DNA from: Sporopachydermia quercuum
Taxonomy: Eukaryota > Ascomycota > Sporopachydermiomycetes > Sporopachydermiales > Sporopachydermiaceae
Direction: 5' to 3'
Assembly (NCBI GenBank): GCA_001599295.1
Contig: BCGN01000011.1
Location: 344,712 to 408,711 of the forward strand
DNA length: 64,000 bases
Position numbers and translations under genes: made by a program. The notes under the pieces are model-generated. The model worked only from the letters and a program-made list of their open reading frames with translations. It was not told the origin of the DNA and searched no databases. Below, one piece after another: positions 54,200-64,000 of this stretch (position 1 is its first letter; each line of letters opens with the position of its first letter).

Positions 54200-55641
54200 T
54201 CAACTATCCCAAGCTGAACTGAATCCTTGCTCAAGTCCTGTTGATATAAATTCAGTTCTATTCTCCTTCCCCAATGTCAGATCAACATCTTTCAACCCAG
54301 GACCACTTTCATTCTCAGTATAATGCGACCTCTTACCTGGTGTGCTCAAACCAGATTTNTTCTTCGTGATGTTGGAATAAGGATTGCTCGATCTGTCTAT
54401 CGTGTGCATATTGATTTGTGCTTGCGTGTGCCCGTGTGTTGAGANTGACTTATGCGATTTGGATGTTTTGGAAGGTGAATTTGAGTTATCAACAGGTGTT
54501 TGCTTCATAATGCTCAAATCGTTAATTAGTTTGAGCGATGATTTTACATCCTTCATATTTTTGTTACCTGGAGCAGTCTTGCCTTGTGCTTGACTATGAT
54601 CACTGAGTACGTTGCTTTTGGAACTTGAACGTTTCAACGACAGAATCCGTCCTGATATCTTTCTTACCAAAGGGTTATCAAATGATTGGGATAAAAAACC
54701 TGTATACGGTTGGTACTTCGCTGTGTTGATGTTGTTTTTATCCTTGACAGCGTTAGTGTTGGAAGATGTATAGTTACCTAGTGACATATTTAGTCCTTCG
54801 TCAATGCTACCGTTAATCATGTCACCATCTGTTTCAAGCAGCTCTACACCTAGGGTATCCATAAGATAATCACAGTTACGTAGTTTTCTAGCCCCAACGT
54901 TTCTAACAGCGAGAAAGTAATCCAAGAAGCTGAATCTAAGACCATCATTAATACTTCGCAGTAATTGATCTTCGATAACATCAGCAGAGCATTCAACTTC
55001 TTCTAATTCTTCTTTCACAAGTACAACAGATGGCAAATGACTAGAAAGGCTTTTTGTTTCCGCTTCTTTAAGAGTTCGGTTCAATTTGGAAACCTTTGTT
55101 CTTGCTTCCATGGCTTTATTTTCTCGTTTTTCGACAAATCCCAGTTGATTTTGAATGTCTTCTTGTTTTGCTAGTAGTTCTCGGTCAACTGTTATATCAT
55201 CTGGGGTAACAAATTATATAGTTAGTACGAGAACATATCAGGGATCGGAACATAAGGGATCACTTAAGACAACAAAGAGAACTTAGAGTGAAAATAAAAC
55301 AATATTATTTCATATGAAATCCATGTTTGTCCAACAATTCATGACACAAGGTAATCCATACGATCAAATGATCTGACAATATATCCTAATGACTTCCTGC
55401 AGTCATTATTGGGTATAGTGGAGATCCAATCGTTCAGATCTTTATTGAATTCTTCGTATTGGAGTAGAAATTTCTTCTGCGTTCTGATAAGCTTCTTCAT
55501 TCTATTCCCCAAATGTTTTGTTTTTATTTTAGAGGCTGTTGAACTTGAGTTAATACCGATTAGCCCTGCTAATCTATCAGTAGCAGAACTGCTACCACAA
55601 GAGTCATTTGGGTAGGTTAGAAGCCCAGATTGTTGATTCAT
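54200..55641 (-). CDS. Divergent Pil1/Lsp1-family (eisosome BAR domain) protein, one intron
   Basis: Exons 55362-55641 and 54200-55200 join in phase to 426 residues. The 161-nt intron starts GTATGG (weak fit), has TACTAAC and ends CCCCAG. The joined N-terminal half follows the Pil1 core order: a segment like MKKLIRTQKKFLLQYEEFNKD, then LGYIVRSFD, a Lys/Glu-rich coiled coil, then VLVKEELEEVECSADVIEDQL and LRFSFLDYFLAVR, which mirror the L-EQEL-RAEAE and RAAF-YQFD blocks of Pil1/Lsp1. This region forms the F-BAR-like dimer of eisosomes at the plasma membrane. The C-terminal half is Ser/Lys/Asn-rich. Similarity is clear in pattern but low in identity. A sporulation-type member (Meu14-like) or another paralogue is possible, so no symbol is given. 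Confidence 0.6.
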
Positions 55642-56521
55642 AATGAAGGTAATTCTAAATTATTGGAATTAAGAAAGTTAACCAGAAGCCTTTTGACAAT
55701 CAAATTGACTCTTCTTCTCTACTATTAATAATTTATTAGCTCGTTATCAGCCTAAGCAAACCAGTTCAACTAGCAAACAGTCAAGCTATCCAACTATATG
55801 ATGACCAAGATGNTCGCGATATAAGTAAGCGTACTCTATTGTGAACTAAGATCCCTCTTCAGCTACATAGTATATCACTTATATTAATATAAAATTTTCA
55901 TTAGTCAATACGTAGATAATCTATCATACAGGCAACAGATAGTAATAACAAACAAGAGTAATGCTATGGGAGCCGAATTGTAGCAGATAGTTAGTTGAAT
56001 TGCACAAAGGTATATTGGTTATCTCATTGTGATAATTTCCTTATCAGTAGGTTTGTGATGTGGAAAGATGACAATCAAAATATTACGTAATCACAAAATA
56101 AGAATAGTATTAGCGGAAATGATTTCTTGCTATAATCTCCGCAATGGTGCCCTTATTCCGAACCATCCCGAACCCTCAGATCACCTAATCGAAAAGCAAC
56201 TTTAAGGATGATTGCCGATCAATATTGGCACTTTTCGACCAATTTTCTGTACACTTTTTTACAGTATTGTTATGCTTAAATATATAATAAATAAATAAGG
56301 AACTTAGTGGTATCGAAACTGAGAGAAATACAATTTGAAGTATTCACCTACAAAGTCTAACAGTGATAATGTAAATGCAACGAAGCTCAGTTCGATATCA
56401 ATTTAATCAAGATCAAAATATAACAAACGATCAAGCAATTATATGAATAAATAACGGAAAAGAAAAAGGAAAATAAGTATGAATAGTCACAAGAATAAAT
56501 AAATAATAAATAAATGAATGT
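55642..56521. other. Pil1-like promoter / SDH1 3' flank
   Basis: 880 bp, AT-rich, no gene or RNA recognised. Confidence 0.6.
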
Positions 56522-58459
56522 TTAGTACACACGCTTTCCTGGTGGGACAGACTTGCATTCATTAGGATCCAGAGTTTCATAAATGACATCTCTATACTTT
56601 AATTCAATTTCATCACCAGGCTTGTGTTGCCATGATAAAGTGTGCTTCATCCAGTTAACGTCATCTCTTTCAGGGTAATCTTCCCTAGCATGAGCACCTC
56701 TTGATTCCTTTCTAGCGACAGCAGAGTAAGCAGTTTGCATAGCACAAGTCAACAAGTTGGATAATTCTAAAGTTTCCACCATGTCAGAGTTCCAGATCAT
56801 TGATCTATCAGAGGTACCAACTTCAGGGAACGTTCTGTCAACTTCAGTGATACCCTTCACACCATCTTCCAAAGATTCTTGAGTTCTAAACACGGAAACA
56901 TCCTTTTGCATAGTCTTTTGCATAGCAAGTCTGATAGAAGCAGTAGATCTGGGACCAGAAGCAGTTCTAGCATGATCGAGTCTTTCAATAGATTCCTTAC
57001 CAATATCAGCTGAGACTGCCTTATGAGGAGTGCCTGGCTTCAATTGTCCTTCGATGGTATGAGCAACAGCTCTACCAAAGACAACTAAATCCAATAGCGA
57101 ATTAGCACCAAGACGGTTGGCACCGTGGACAGAGACACATGCTGCTTCACCACAAGCCAGTAAACCTGGAACGACCTTCTCTTTTCCATTTTCATCTAAG
57201 GTCAAAACTTCACCATTCCACTTGGTTGGAATACCACCCATATTGTAATGGACAGTAGGGATAACAGGAATAGGTTCCTTGGTGACATCAACACCGGCGA
57301 AAATAGAAGCAGTTTCAGAAATACCTGGTAATCTTTCCTTTAAGACTGAAGCAGGCAAGTGAGAAAGTTGTAAGTAAATATGATCCTTTTCAGGGCCAAC
57401 ACCACGTCCACCACGGATTTCCATAGTCATAGATCTAGAAACAACGTCTCTTGAGGCTAAATCCTTAGCAGTTGGAGCATATCTTTCCATAAATCTTTCA
57501 CCTTCACTGTTTAATAAATAACCACCTTCACCACGAGCACCTTCAGTGATCAAACAACCTGATCCATAAATGCCGGAAGGATGGAATTGAACGAATTCCA
57601 AATCTTGTAATGGTAAACCAGCTCTAGTAACCATGGCGTTACCATCACCAGTACAAGTGTGTGCAGAAGTACATGAGAAGTAAGCTCTTCCGTAACCACC
57701 AGTAGCCAAAACAGTCTTATGAGCTCTAAATCTGTGAAGAGTACCATCTTCTTGGTTATAAGCAATCACACCAACGCATTCACCATCTTCCATCAATAAA
57801 TCTAGAGCGAAGAATTCAATGAAAAATTGAGTGTTGTGTCGAAGAGATTGTCCATAAAGAGTGTGGAGCAAAGCGTGACCGGTACGATCAGCAACGGCAC
57901 AAGTTCTGTAAGCCTGACCACCTTTTCCGTATTCCTTAGACTGTCCACCAAAGGCTCTTTGGTAGATTTTACCTTCTTCAGTTCTAGAGAAAGGACATCC
58001 GTAATGTTCTAATTCAATGATAGATGCAGGGGCTTCTCTGGTCATATAATGAATAGCATCTTGATCACCTAACCAATCGGAACCCTTGACGGTGTCATAC
58101 ATGTGCCAATGCCAGTCATCAGGGTGCATATTACCTAGGGCTGCGTTGATACCACCTTGAGCAGCAACAGTGTGGGAACGAGTAGGGAAAAGCTTTGAAA
58201 TACAAGCAGTTTTGTATCCAGCAGTAGCCAAACCAAAAGCAGCTCTCAAACCGGCACCACCAGCACCAACGACTACACAATCATATTCGTGATCAATGAC
58301 ATGGTACTGCTTGCTTAAATAACTTGAAGCTTCGGTACCTTTAGGTACTTCGTTTGCAATAACCTTATAAGAAGTTCTTGTGACGGAGAAGTTTCTCACT
58401 GATTGTGCTAAACCACTTGTCTTAACTGAAAGCTTCTTAGAAGCAAATGATCGCAACAT
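56522..58459 (-). CDS. SDH1: Succinate dehydrogenase flavoprotein subunit
   Basis: A 645-residue mitochondrial protein. Residues 1-30 form a basic, Ser-rich presequence. The dinucleotide-binding loop GAGGAG is at 65-70. [16 protein letters not shown] holds the histidine for covalent FAD (His96). [23 protein letters not shown] forms the active site region, and HTVHYNMGG-like [15 protein letters not shown] and [18 protein letters not shown] follow. The C-terminal KHTLSW segment and DEIELKYR complete the family. The length equals that of S. cerevisiae Sdh1 (640). It is the catalytic subunit of complex II, oxidising succinate to fumarate in the matrix and feeding ubiquinone. No introns. Confidence 0.97.
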   Translation of the reverse strand: MLRSFASKKLSVKTSGLAQSVRNFSVTRTSYKVIANEVPKGTEASSYLSKQYHVIDHEYDCVVVGAGGAGLRAAFGLATAGYKTACISKLFPTRSHTVAAQGGINAALGNMHPDDWHWHMYDTVKGSDWLGDQDAIHYMTREAPASIIELEHYGCPFSRTEEGKIYQRAFGGQSKEYGKGGQAYRTCAVADRTGHALLHTLYGQSLRHNTQFFIEFFALDLLMEDGECVGVIAYNQEDGTLHRFRAHKTVLATGGYGRAYFSCTSAHTCTGDGNAMVTRAGLPLQDLEFVQFHPSGIYGSGCLITEGARGEGGYLLNSEGERFMERYAPTAKDLASRDVVSRSMTMEIRGGRGVGPEKDHIYLQLSHLPASVLKERLPGISETASIFAGVDVTKEPIPVIPTVHYNMGGIPTKWNGEVLTLDENGKEKVVPGLLACGEAACVSVHGANRLGANSLLDLVVFGRAVAHTIEGQLKPGTPHKAVSADIGKESIERLDHARTASGPRSTASIRLAMQKTMQKDVSVFRTQESLEDGVKGITEVDRTFPEVGTSDRSMIWNSDMVETLELSNLLTCAMQTAYSAVARKESRGAHAREDYPERDDVNWMKHTLSWQHKPGDEIELKYRDVIYETLDPNECKSVPPGKRVY

Positions 58460-60980
58460 TTCGCCTGGGTATTGAATGTGATAATGACAATAATAAATGT
58501 ATATACGTAGATACTACCAATTGAATAATATCAGCTATTGTTTCGGAATAGGATATTCTTCAAATCAGCAAAATGCAAAAATAATTAGATTTTTCAATCA
58601 AACAAGTCGCTTTTCTTTTCAAATCTTGACTATCGAAATCAAAACGCCTGTAGATTACTTGAATGTTACTGCTAATTAATTTGATTATTGAATAGTATCA
58701 AATCAAATATCTAACAAGTCAAAGTCAAACTATCAAACTGGTATCTGCAAACTCCTAACTATAAGATCTTTCTTTTCGATTGCAGTAGCTCGGTTGAAAA
58801 AACTGTGTATTGGTCTAATAGCAAACTTGCTTAGTTGTTGATTCAGCTCTTAAAGGTATAAATACCGAGAAGAAACAGTTTTAAGAAAAAAGAAGTTTTG
58901 TTTGAGTCTCAAGGCAAGTAGAAAGGAAGAAACAGTTGGTGGAAATGGGAGAGAAGTAAAGAAGTGTACGAAGCGGGTGGAAGGGGAAGGAAAACAAGAT
59001 TCGGAAAAGATGCGGAAGGATGTACTGAAAAGGTGTACGATTGGGAAGAGATGAGATATGATGAGTAGAACTGAAGAAGGTAAGACAAGTGAAGGAAAGG
59101 AAATAAAATATAGAAAAAGGAGAATTGTGTTCAGAAATTATAGGTTTCGGCAAATTTGCCTTTTATCGAAAAAAAGATGATAAATTATGATGTAAAAATG
59201 AAGTATTCTGTTGTAAGGTAGAAATAATATGGTAGTTGTAAAGTGGAAAATATGAAATTTTATCGTTTCCGAAATGTGCTATTCTAGCCAATAATTAATG
59301 GGGAAAAGCAAGCCATTGGTGGAAATTGTCAAATGTGGAGGTGNATTGTCACCGAAATTTTGATATCAATTGGACTGAAAGTCTAGTCATATGATTTCCG
59401 ATATGATTACGATGTCTGGGGTAAATCATAAATGATCAGAATGCGTGAATGTAGTGGTATAGAATGAAAGAAAGAGAGATAATGGAAACGAATGCCAGGT
59501 ATTACTGGAGATTTGAAGTTATAAGAATGTTTGATTGTTTCCACAGTTATCCAAATAAAAGNAGGCAGGCTTTGGAGTAGAAACAGCAAATATTGAGAGA
59601 CATAACATTGAGAGATTATTGTTACTTTCAAACTTCAAGTTATCGCTAAAATTTCTATACAAATTTGCATAACCTGGAATATTCTATTACACCGGTGGTA
59701 GAAACATTTAATGAGATTCCAACTATTGAATTCTATTATTACAATTTGCTCGTCCAACTATTAATCATAACCATCTCTGGGCCAACTTCATCACTACATC
59801 GTCATTGCTCTATCGCGCAATCCTCGGAAAAGCATCATTTCCGAAATTTGACGGGTAAAGAATTTTGGTGTTGATTCCTAATTCATCTGTACATTAAACG
59901 GGCTGCGATTATTAATTTGGTATCATCAACGGTACATTCTTGTTTTTAGAAGAGTGGATTATCATCAAATTCACTCAAAACGATCTTTGCAAGATTGAGA
60001 GATGGTTAAAANGGCTTGCAAAAGACAAGTGAAGATGATAATATGACCAAACAGGCATAGATATCTCTGTCGTTTTCAAAGAAACTGTCTCTTGTTTTTT
60101 ATTTTTTATTTTTTATGTCCATAAGGATGAACTCTTTTATTCATTGATAATCAATAGACTGATCAATTTTGCATTTCCTCCATATTTTCTTGTCAGTATA
60201 CCTTACTCCTCATCTTTCAGTAAATCAGTTCAATCACTGGAAGTCTCGAAGATCAAAAAAGATCTTACAAATCAGGAAGAGGCCTACGCTCCTTACTTCT
60301 TCTCCATCAAATCATCACCAACTAACAATTTCGATATAACTATTCAACTCTCTATAACTCAACGTTCAACTCAACATAATATGACCTTTCGACCCATCGA
60401 TAAATGTCTATGTTTCTTTATATTCATGTCTATATCATCACTAGACTCTTTTACTATTCTCCCTTCTCCACACACTTCCTTTCACTCTATCCATAGCCAA
60501 TAAGATTCCCTATAAATCTGGTTACGCACCAACTTTTAACTTGACTCTGTCCTTCCGTACAATTCAACTCCACATTAGATCTCAACTTTATTTTACACAC
60601 TTTCGGAGGTTAACGGAACTGGTATTAATTAATTTCCTCCATCTTTTCCGGTTTGAGCAATGTCTCATAAAAGGGTGTGTTCGGTCAAGATCAAATCAAG
60701 AATCTAAAACTACATTATGTAATCAATAAATTCTCTATTTTTTGAAGGACCCCGGAAGAAAGCTCTCTTTTCACCGGGAAATCTCAACATGAAAAATGTC
60801 ACTTATATCAAAAATTTATCATTATCTGGGACGGACGGTAGTAAGTATCGCGGTTGATATGTTCGATTTAACTACCGTATGCGGTGATAATTTTCGCAGA
60901 TTTCCTCATTTAATCAACAGAAGTATATTAGCGGAGAAATACTGTATAGAGAGGATTATCTCCATTAGCTTAAGATCACA
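58460..60980. other. Divergent intergenic region (SDH1 / RPC25)
   Basis: 2.5 kb without a gene. A strongly purine-rich plus-strand tract at 58890-59120 lies upstream of SDH1 (pyrimidine-rich in SDH1 sense). Pyrimidine-rich sequence precedes RPC25 (60130-60620). A TTTTTTA heptamer is repeated three times near 60095-60116. ORFs here reflect this composition bias. Confidence 0.55.
58809..58814 (-). promoter_or_regulatory. ATTGGT, CCAAT-box core upstream of SDH1
   Basis: ACCAAT on the SDH1 sense strand, about 350 bp upstream of the ATG. This is the core bound by the HAP complex, which activates respiratory genes in yeasts. The motif is short, so chance is possible. Confidence 0.25.
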
Positions 60981-61870
60981 ATGTTCGTCTTAACATACAT
61001 ATCTGATTTGATCCGGATTGACCCATCTGTGTTTGGTATACCTCAAAGAGAAGCATTAGAGAATGAAATCCATGCAAAATACTCAAACAAGATTGTTCAG
61101 GAAGTTGGATTATGTATCTCTATCTGGGATATTGATCATATTGAAGAGGGAATCCTGAAACCAGGTGATGGTGGAATATATATTAAAAGCAAATTCAGGC
61201 TAGTTGTATTTAGACCATTTGTGGGTGAAGTGCTGACTGGCTGGATATCTGTTTGTTTACCGGAAGGTATAAAAGGTAAGAAGGAATTGATATTTTGCAA
61301 TTGATGCAATTTAATATTATTTGTCCTGGAATGATACTGAAAACAGAAAACACTAAGGCTGAGGAACCATGGAACTATGATACATATATATATTACTATG
61401 TGATGCACTATCAGATGTCACAGATTGTACTAACATTAGTTCTTATAGTTAAAATGGACTTTTTTGGAGATATATTTATTCCACAGCATCTTTTGTTTGA
61501 TGGATGTGTCTAGTATGTTTGCACTTCTTTGAATTGGAAATTAAATCCTTTACGGTACCTCTTTCTATTGAACTCGATTATAAACCTGAATTAACATCTC
61601 ATATACTAACAATCAATCAGCATGGAAGAAGAAAAGGCATGGGTATGGAAAACAGAGGATTCAGAGTTGTATTTGGATGTTAATGAGAAAATACGGTTCT
61701 CTGTAGAAGAGGAAATCTTTAATGATTTAAAACCTGCAGGACCAGTTGTCGATGGACAAATGATACAATCCGATGGAGAAGGAAAAGTTGAAACATCAAG
61801 TGTGCCTTACTATGCAATAATTGGCAGTTGTCAAACTGATGGTATGGGTCCAATTGCATGGTGGGATTAG
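60981..61870 (+). CDS. RPC25: RNA polymerase III subunit Rpc25 (Rpb7 family), two introns
   Basis: Exons 60981-61275, 61449-61512 and 61621-61870 join in phase to 202 residues. Introns of 173 and 108 nt start GTAAGA and GTATGT, each with TACTAAC 10-14 nt before the TAG or CAG acceptor. The N-terminal Rpb7-type domain includes VGLCISIWDI and EEGILKPGDGG, with VVFRPFVGEVLTGWI at the junction. The S1-like OB domain runs through FFGDIFIPQHLLFDGCVY and DVNEKIRFSVEEEIF, ending in the conserved IGSCQTDGMGPIAWWD. Yeast Rpc25 has 212 residues and no intron. Rpc25 pairs with Rpc17 to form the stalk of RNA polymerase III, needed for initiation. It is convergent with RPT1, 228 bp away. Confidence 0.94.
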
Positions 61871-62098
61871 CATCGGATGTACCACCATCATATTATAGAC
61901 AACCAACACAGCATGATACTCCTTGAAATAATGGAGTACACTTCTAAACGACACTGCATGATTAACAAAACAGCATTCAATGATTTAATGTATTTCTAAA
62001 TTTTTACTACTACTATATTATTACTACTAATTAAAAATTTACATCATATTAGTATCTATATTGATTATCATTGTAAATTCACTATTATTCTAATGCTT

Positions 62099-63412
62099 CT
62101 AATTATATTGCATATAACGAGAAGTACTGCTGAATCGGATATTTCCTTTGATAACTTTCTCAACAGCAGCTAAAAAGTCAGCCTCTGTGGCAACCTTTCT
62201 TCTAGCTCTAATAGCAAACATACCAGCTTCCGTGCATACAGATCTTAACTCTGCACCAGTACTGTTAGGACATAGACGCGAAATAAGTTCCCATCGAATA
62301 TCACGATCAACCGACATGGATTTTGTATGAATGCGGAAGATATTCGCCCTACCTTCTAAATCAGGTAAACTGAACTCCACTTTACGATCGATTCTTCCTG
62401 GTCTCAATAATGCAGGATCTAGAGTATTGGGCCTATTTGTAGCAAACATTACTTTGATATTACCTCTTGGATCGAAACCATCTAATTGTGTGATAAGTTC
62501 TAACATAGTTCTTTGAACTTCATTATCGCCACCAGCACCATCATCAAAACGAGCACCTCCGATAGCATCGACTTCATCGAAAAAAATAATACAAGCTTTT
62601 TTGGTACGAGCCATTTCAAATAACTCTCTCACCATTCTAGCACCTTCACCAACATACTTTTGAACTAATTCTGAACCAATAACACGGATAAATGTAGCAT
62701 CTGTTCTATTGGCAACTGCTCTTGCACATAAGGTCTTACCAGTTCCTGGAGGTCCATAGAGTAAGATACCCTTAGGAGGATCAATTCCTAATTTAACGAA
62801 TCTTTCTGGCGATAATAGAGGTAATTCAACAACTTCACGAAGTTTTTCAATCTGTTCTTTACAACCACCAATATCCCCATATGTTACGTCTGGTTTTTCT
62901 TCCACAGTCATCATAGTAACTGATGGGTCAATCTTTGGTGGTAAAGGTAATTGGATTTCATACTTTGTTCGATCAACTCCAACTCTCATTCCTTCTTCAA
63001 TATCAGTTGGTGACACTCTTTCACCTAATGCAACAACAAATTTAGCAATCTGTTTAATATTTATCACGTATTTGGATTTTCCATCTTCTCCTTCATCTAT
63101 AATTTTTGTACATCTTGCAACCTGCAATGGATGTTCTTCACTCATTCGTTGTTTATCAGCAACAGTATCCCAAAGATGAGGGGGTGCCAATCCTGTGTCC
63201 GATTCCTTGACTCCTATTTTCTCTTTTATCCTTTTCTCAATATCACTTAGATCGTTTCCAATGTCTTTCAATTGATCACCATAAGGTGCAGCTCCGTAGG
63301 TTTTCAAAACCTGAATATCACCTTCACTTAAAGGAACGATTTTCTCTTCCTTCTTTTCATCGTCTTCAGTTGGAGCTTTCTTCCATTTTTCCCAGTCTGA
63401 CTTTGGAGGCAT
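62099..63412 (-). CDS. RPT1: 26S proteasome regulatory ATPase Rpt1
   Basis: A 437-residue AAA ATPase. It has an N-terminal coiled coil (about 45-70), an OB-like domain, Walker A GPPGTGKT (220-227), Walker B IIFFDE (275-280) and the second region of homology ending in [11 protein letters not shown]. The C-terminus SRYMQYN is that of Rpt1 rather than the other five Rpt subunits, and [25 protein letters not shown] is also Rpt1-specific. The length is near S. cerevisiae Rpt1 (467), with a shorter N-terminus. It is one of six ATPases that unfold substrates at the base of the 19S particle. A PACE-like site lies 111 bp upstream. Confidence 0.95.
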   Translation of the reverse strand: MPPKSDWEKWKKAPTEDDEKKEEKIVPLSEGDIQVLKTYGAAPYGDQLKDIGNDLSDIEKRIKEKIGVKESDTGLAPPHLWDTVADKQRMSEEHPLQVARCTKIIDEGEDGKSKYVINIKQIAKFVVALGERVSPTDIEEGMRVGVDRTKYEIQLPLPPKIDPSVTMMTVEEKPDVTYGDIGGCKEQIEKLREVVELPLLSPERFVKLGIDPPKGILLYGPPGTGKTLCARAVANRTDATFIRVIGSELVQKYVGEGARMVRELFEMARTKKACIIFFDEVDAIGGARFDDGAGGDNEVQRTMLELITQLDGFDPRGNIKVMFATNRPNTLDPALLRPGRIDRKVEFSLPDLEGRANIFRIHTKSMSVDRDIRWELISRLCPNSTGAELRSVCTEAGMFAIRARRKVATEADFLAAVEKVIKGNIRFSSTSRYMQYN

Positions 63413-64000
63413 TATGAAATCGTTTTATCAGTATATGCTGCTGCAAAAGCTTGGAAATGGTTATTTGATAATGGACCAATTCAGAACTCTAGTTACTATA
63501 TAAATTGTTATAGCTGACTGCTAGTGGCAAACACTGACAACCTTCACTAGATACTTTAGTATTGGTTGATAAACAGTACAGTAAACTCCTCGAAGAGTAA
63601 ATGTGTATATCGAACAATGTTACCACCAATTGATAGGTTGATATCAGTATCGACTGGTTGATTATTATCAGCACCAGAAAGGAATATAAAACGACAAACT
63701 TACAATCAGTTGGAGGCAATAGAATCATCAATTGTGTGTTCTGTTAATTTACAATAAGTAAGTAACACTTAGGAGGGGCAAACACGACACCACAACACCT
63801 TGGATATGGGACGAGATATAATATTAAATATTACAAATAAAATGATTATATAATCATAAATTAGTTAGTAGGAAGTTCTATTGACTTAAGGAGATCTAGT
63901 AAGTTAACACAGAGAATTGATTAATTCCATTTGATTAATGCCATTTGATTAAATTAAATACTTGGAAATCATTGAAGCCTTTGATTTACTAAACCTTGGT
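63413..64000. other. RPT1 promoter and right edge
   Basis: RPT1 upstream region. It includes a PACE-like element. No ORF with coding character to the window end. Confidence 0.6.
63523..63531 (+). promoter_or_regulatory. PACE-like Rpn4 site upstream of RPT1
   Basis: AGTGGCAAA differs by only the first base from GGTGGCAAA, the proteasome-associated control element bound by Rpn4 in S. cerevisiae. It lies 111 bp upstream of the RPT1 ATG, in a typical position for this element. The placement upstream of a proteasome gene makes chance less likely. Confidence 0.5.

Noticed and set aside
58881-59153. 90-codon minus-strand ORF upstream of SDH1
   Set aside because: Its Phe/Ser/Leu/Pro richness is explained by the pyrimidine-rich tract. 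No homologue pattern.
1-64000. Transposons, LTRs, CRISPR arrays, phage or virus genes
   Set aside because: No reverse transcriptase, transposase, long terminal repeat, spacer array or viral protein pattern was found in any frame I could read.

Overview
The window is nuclear DNA of a budding yeast (Saccharomycotina). It is AT-rich, with spliceosomal introns of canonical yeast type and about 20 protein genes. Nearly all recognisable genes have Saccharomyces orthologues. CTG is read as leucine: two invariant leucines of the NAD synthetase (residues 12 and 356) are CTG codons, which argues against the CTG-Ser and CTG-Ala clades. Gene density is low, with intergenic gaps of up to 5 kb. Five genes carry eleven introns in total (PRP19 1, PRO1 3, PPE1 4, RPC25 2, a Pil1-like gene 1). 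Both traits suggest an early-diverging lineage, but I cannot name the species. About sixty isolated N bases, roughly one per kb and never breaking a reading frame, look like masked ambiguity or heterozygous sites rather than gaps.

Left third (1-22.4 kb): an edge-truncated acidic Asn/Asp-rich protein; a SCOCO/SLO1 coiled-coil protein; MEF1 (mitochondrial EF-G); the high-affinity iron uptake pair FET3 and FTR1, divergent around a 5 kb gene-poor interval; POB3 (FACT); dihydroxyacetone kinase; and a Ser/Thr-rich single-pass membrane protein.

Middle (22.4-45 kb): ANP1 (Golgi mannosyltransferase complex); the convergent splicing-related pair PRP19 and DBR1; PRO1 (glutamate 5-kinase) with three introns; QNS1 (NAD synthetase); PPE1 (PP2A methylesterase) with four introns; and tRNA-Asn(GUU). 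The long gaps here hold a structured inverted-repeat cluster near 24.4 kb and a GC-rich patch with a 58-codon ORF near 28.0 kb.

Right third (45-64 kb): KOG1 (raptor, TORC1); MTM1 (mitochondrial carrier); a divergent eisosome-type (Pil1/Lsp1 family) gene; SDH1 (succinate dehydrogenase flavoprotein); RPC25 (RNA polymerase III); and RPT1 (proteasome ATPase), which has a PACE-like Rpn4 site upstream.

Most of the window is conserved housekeeping sequence. I saw no CRISPR array, intact transposon, virus or toxin gene. The points most worth a second look are the FET3-FTR1 intergenic region, the hairpin cluster, the small GC-rich ORF, the intron set and the divergent Pil1-family gene.
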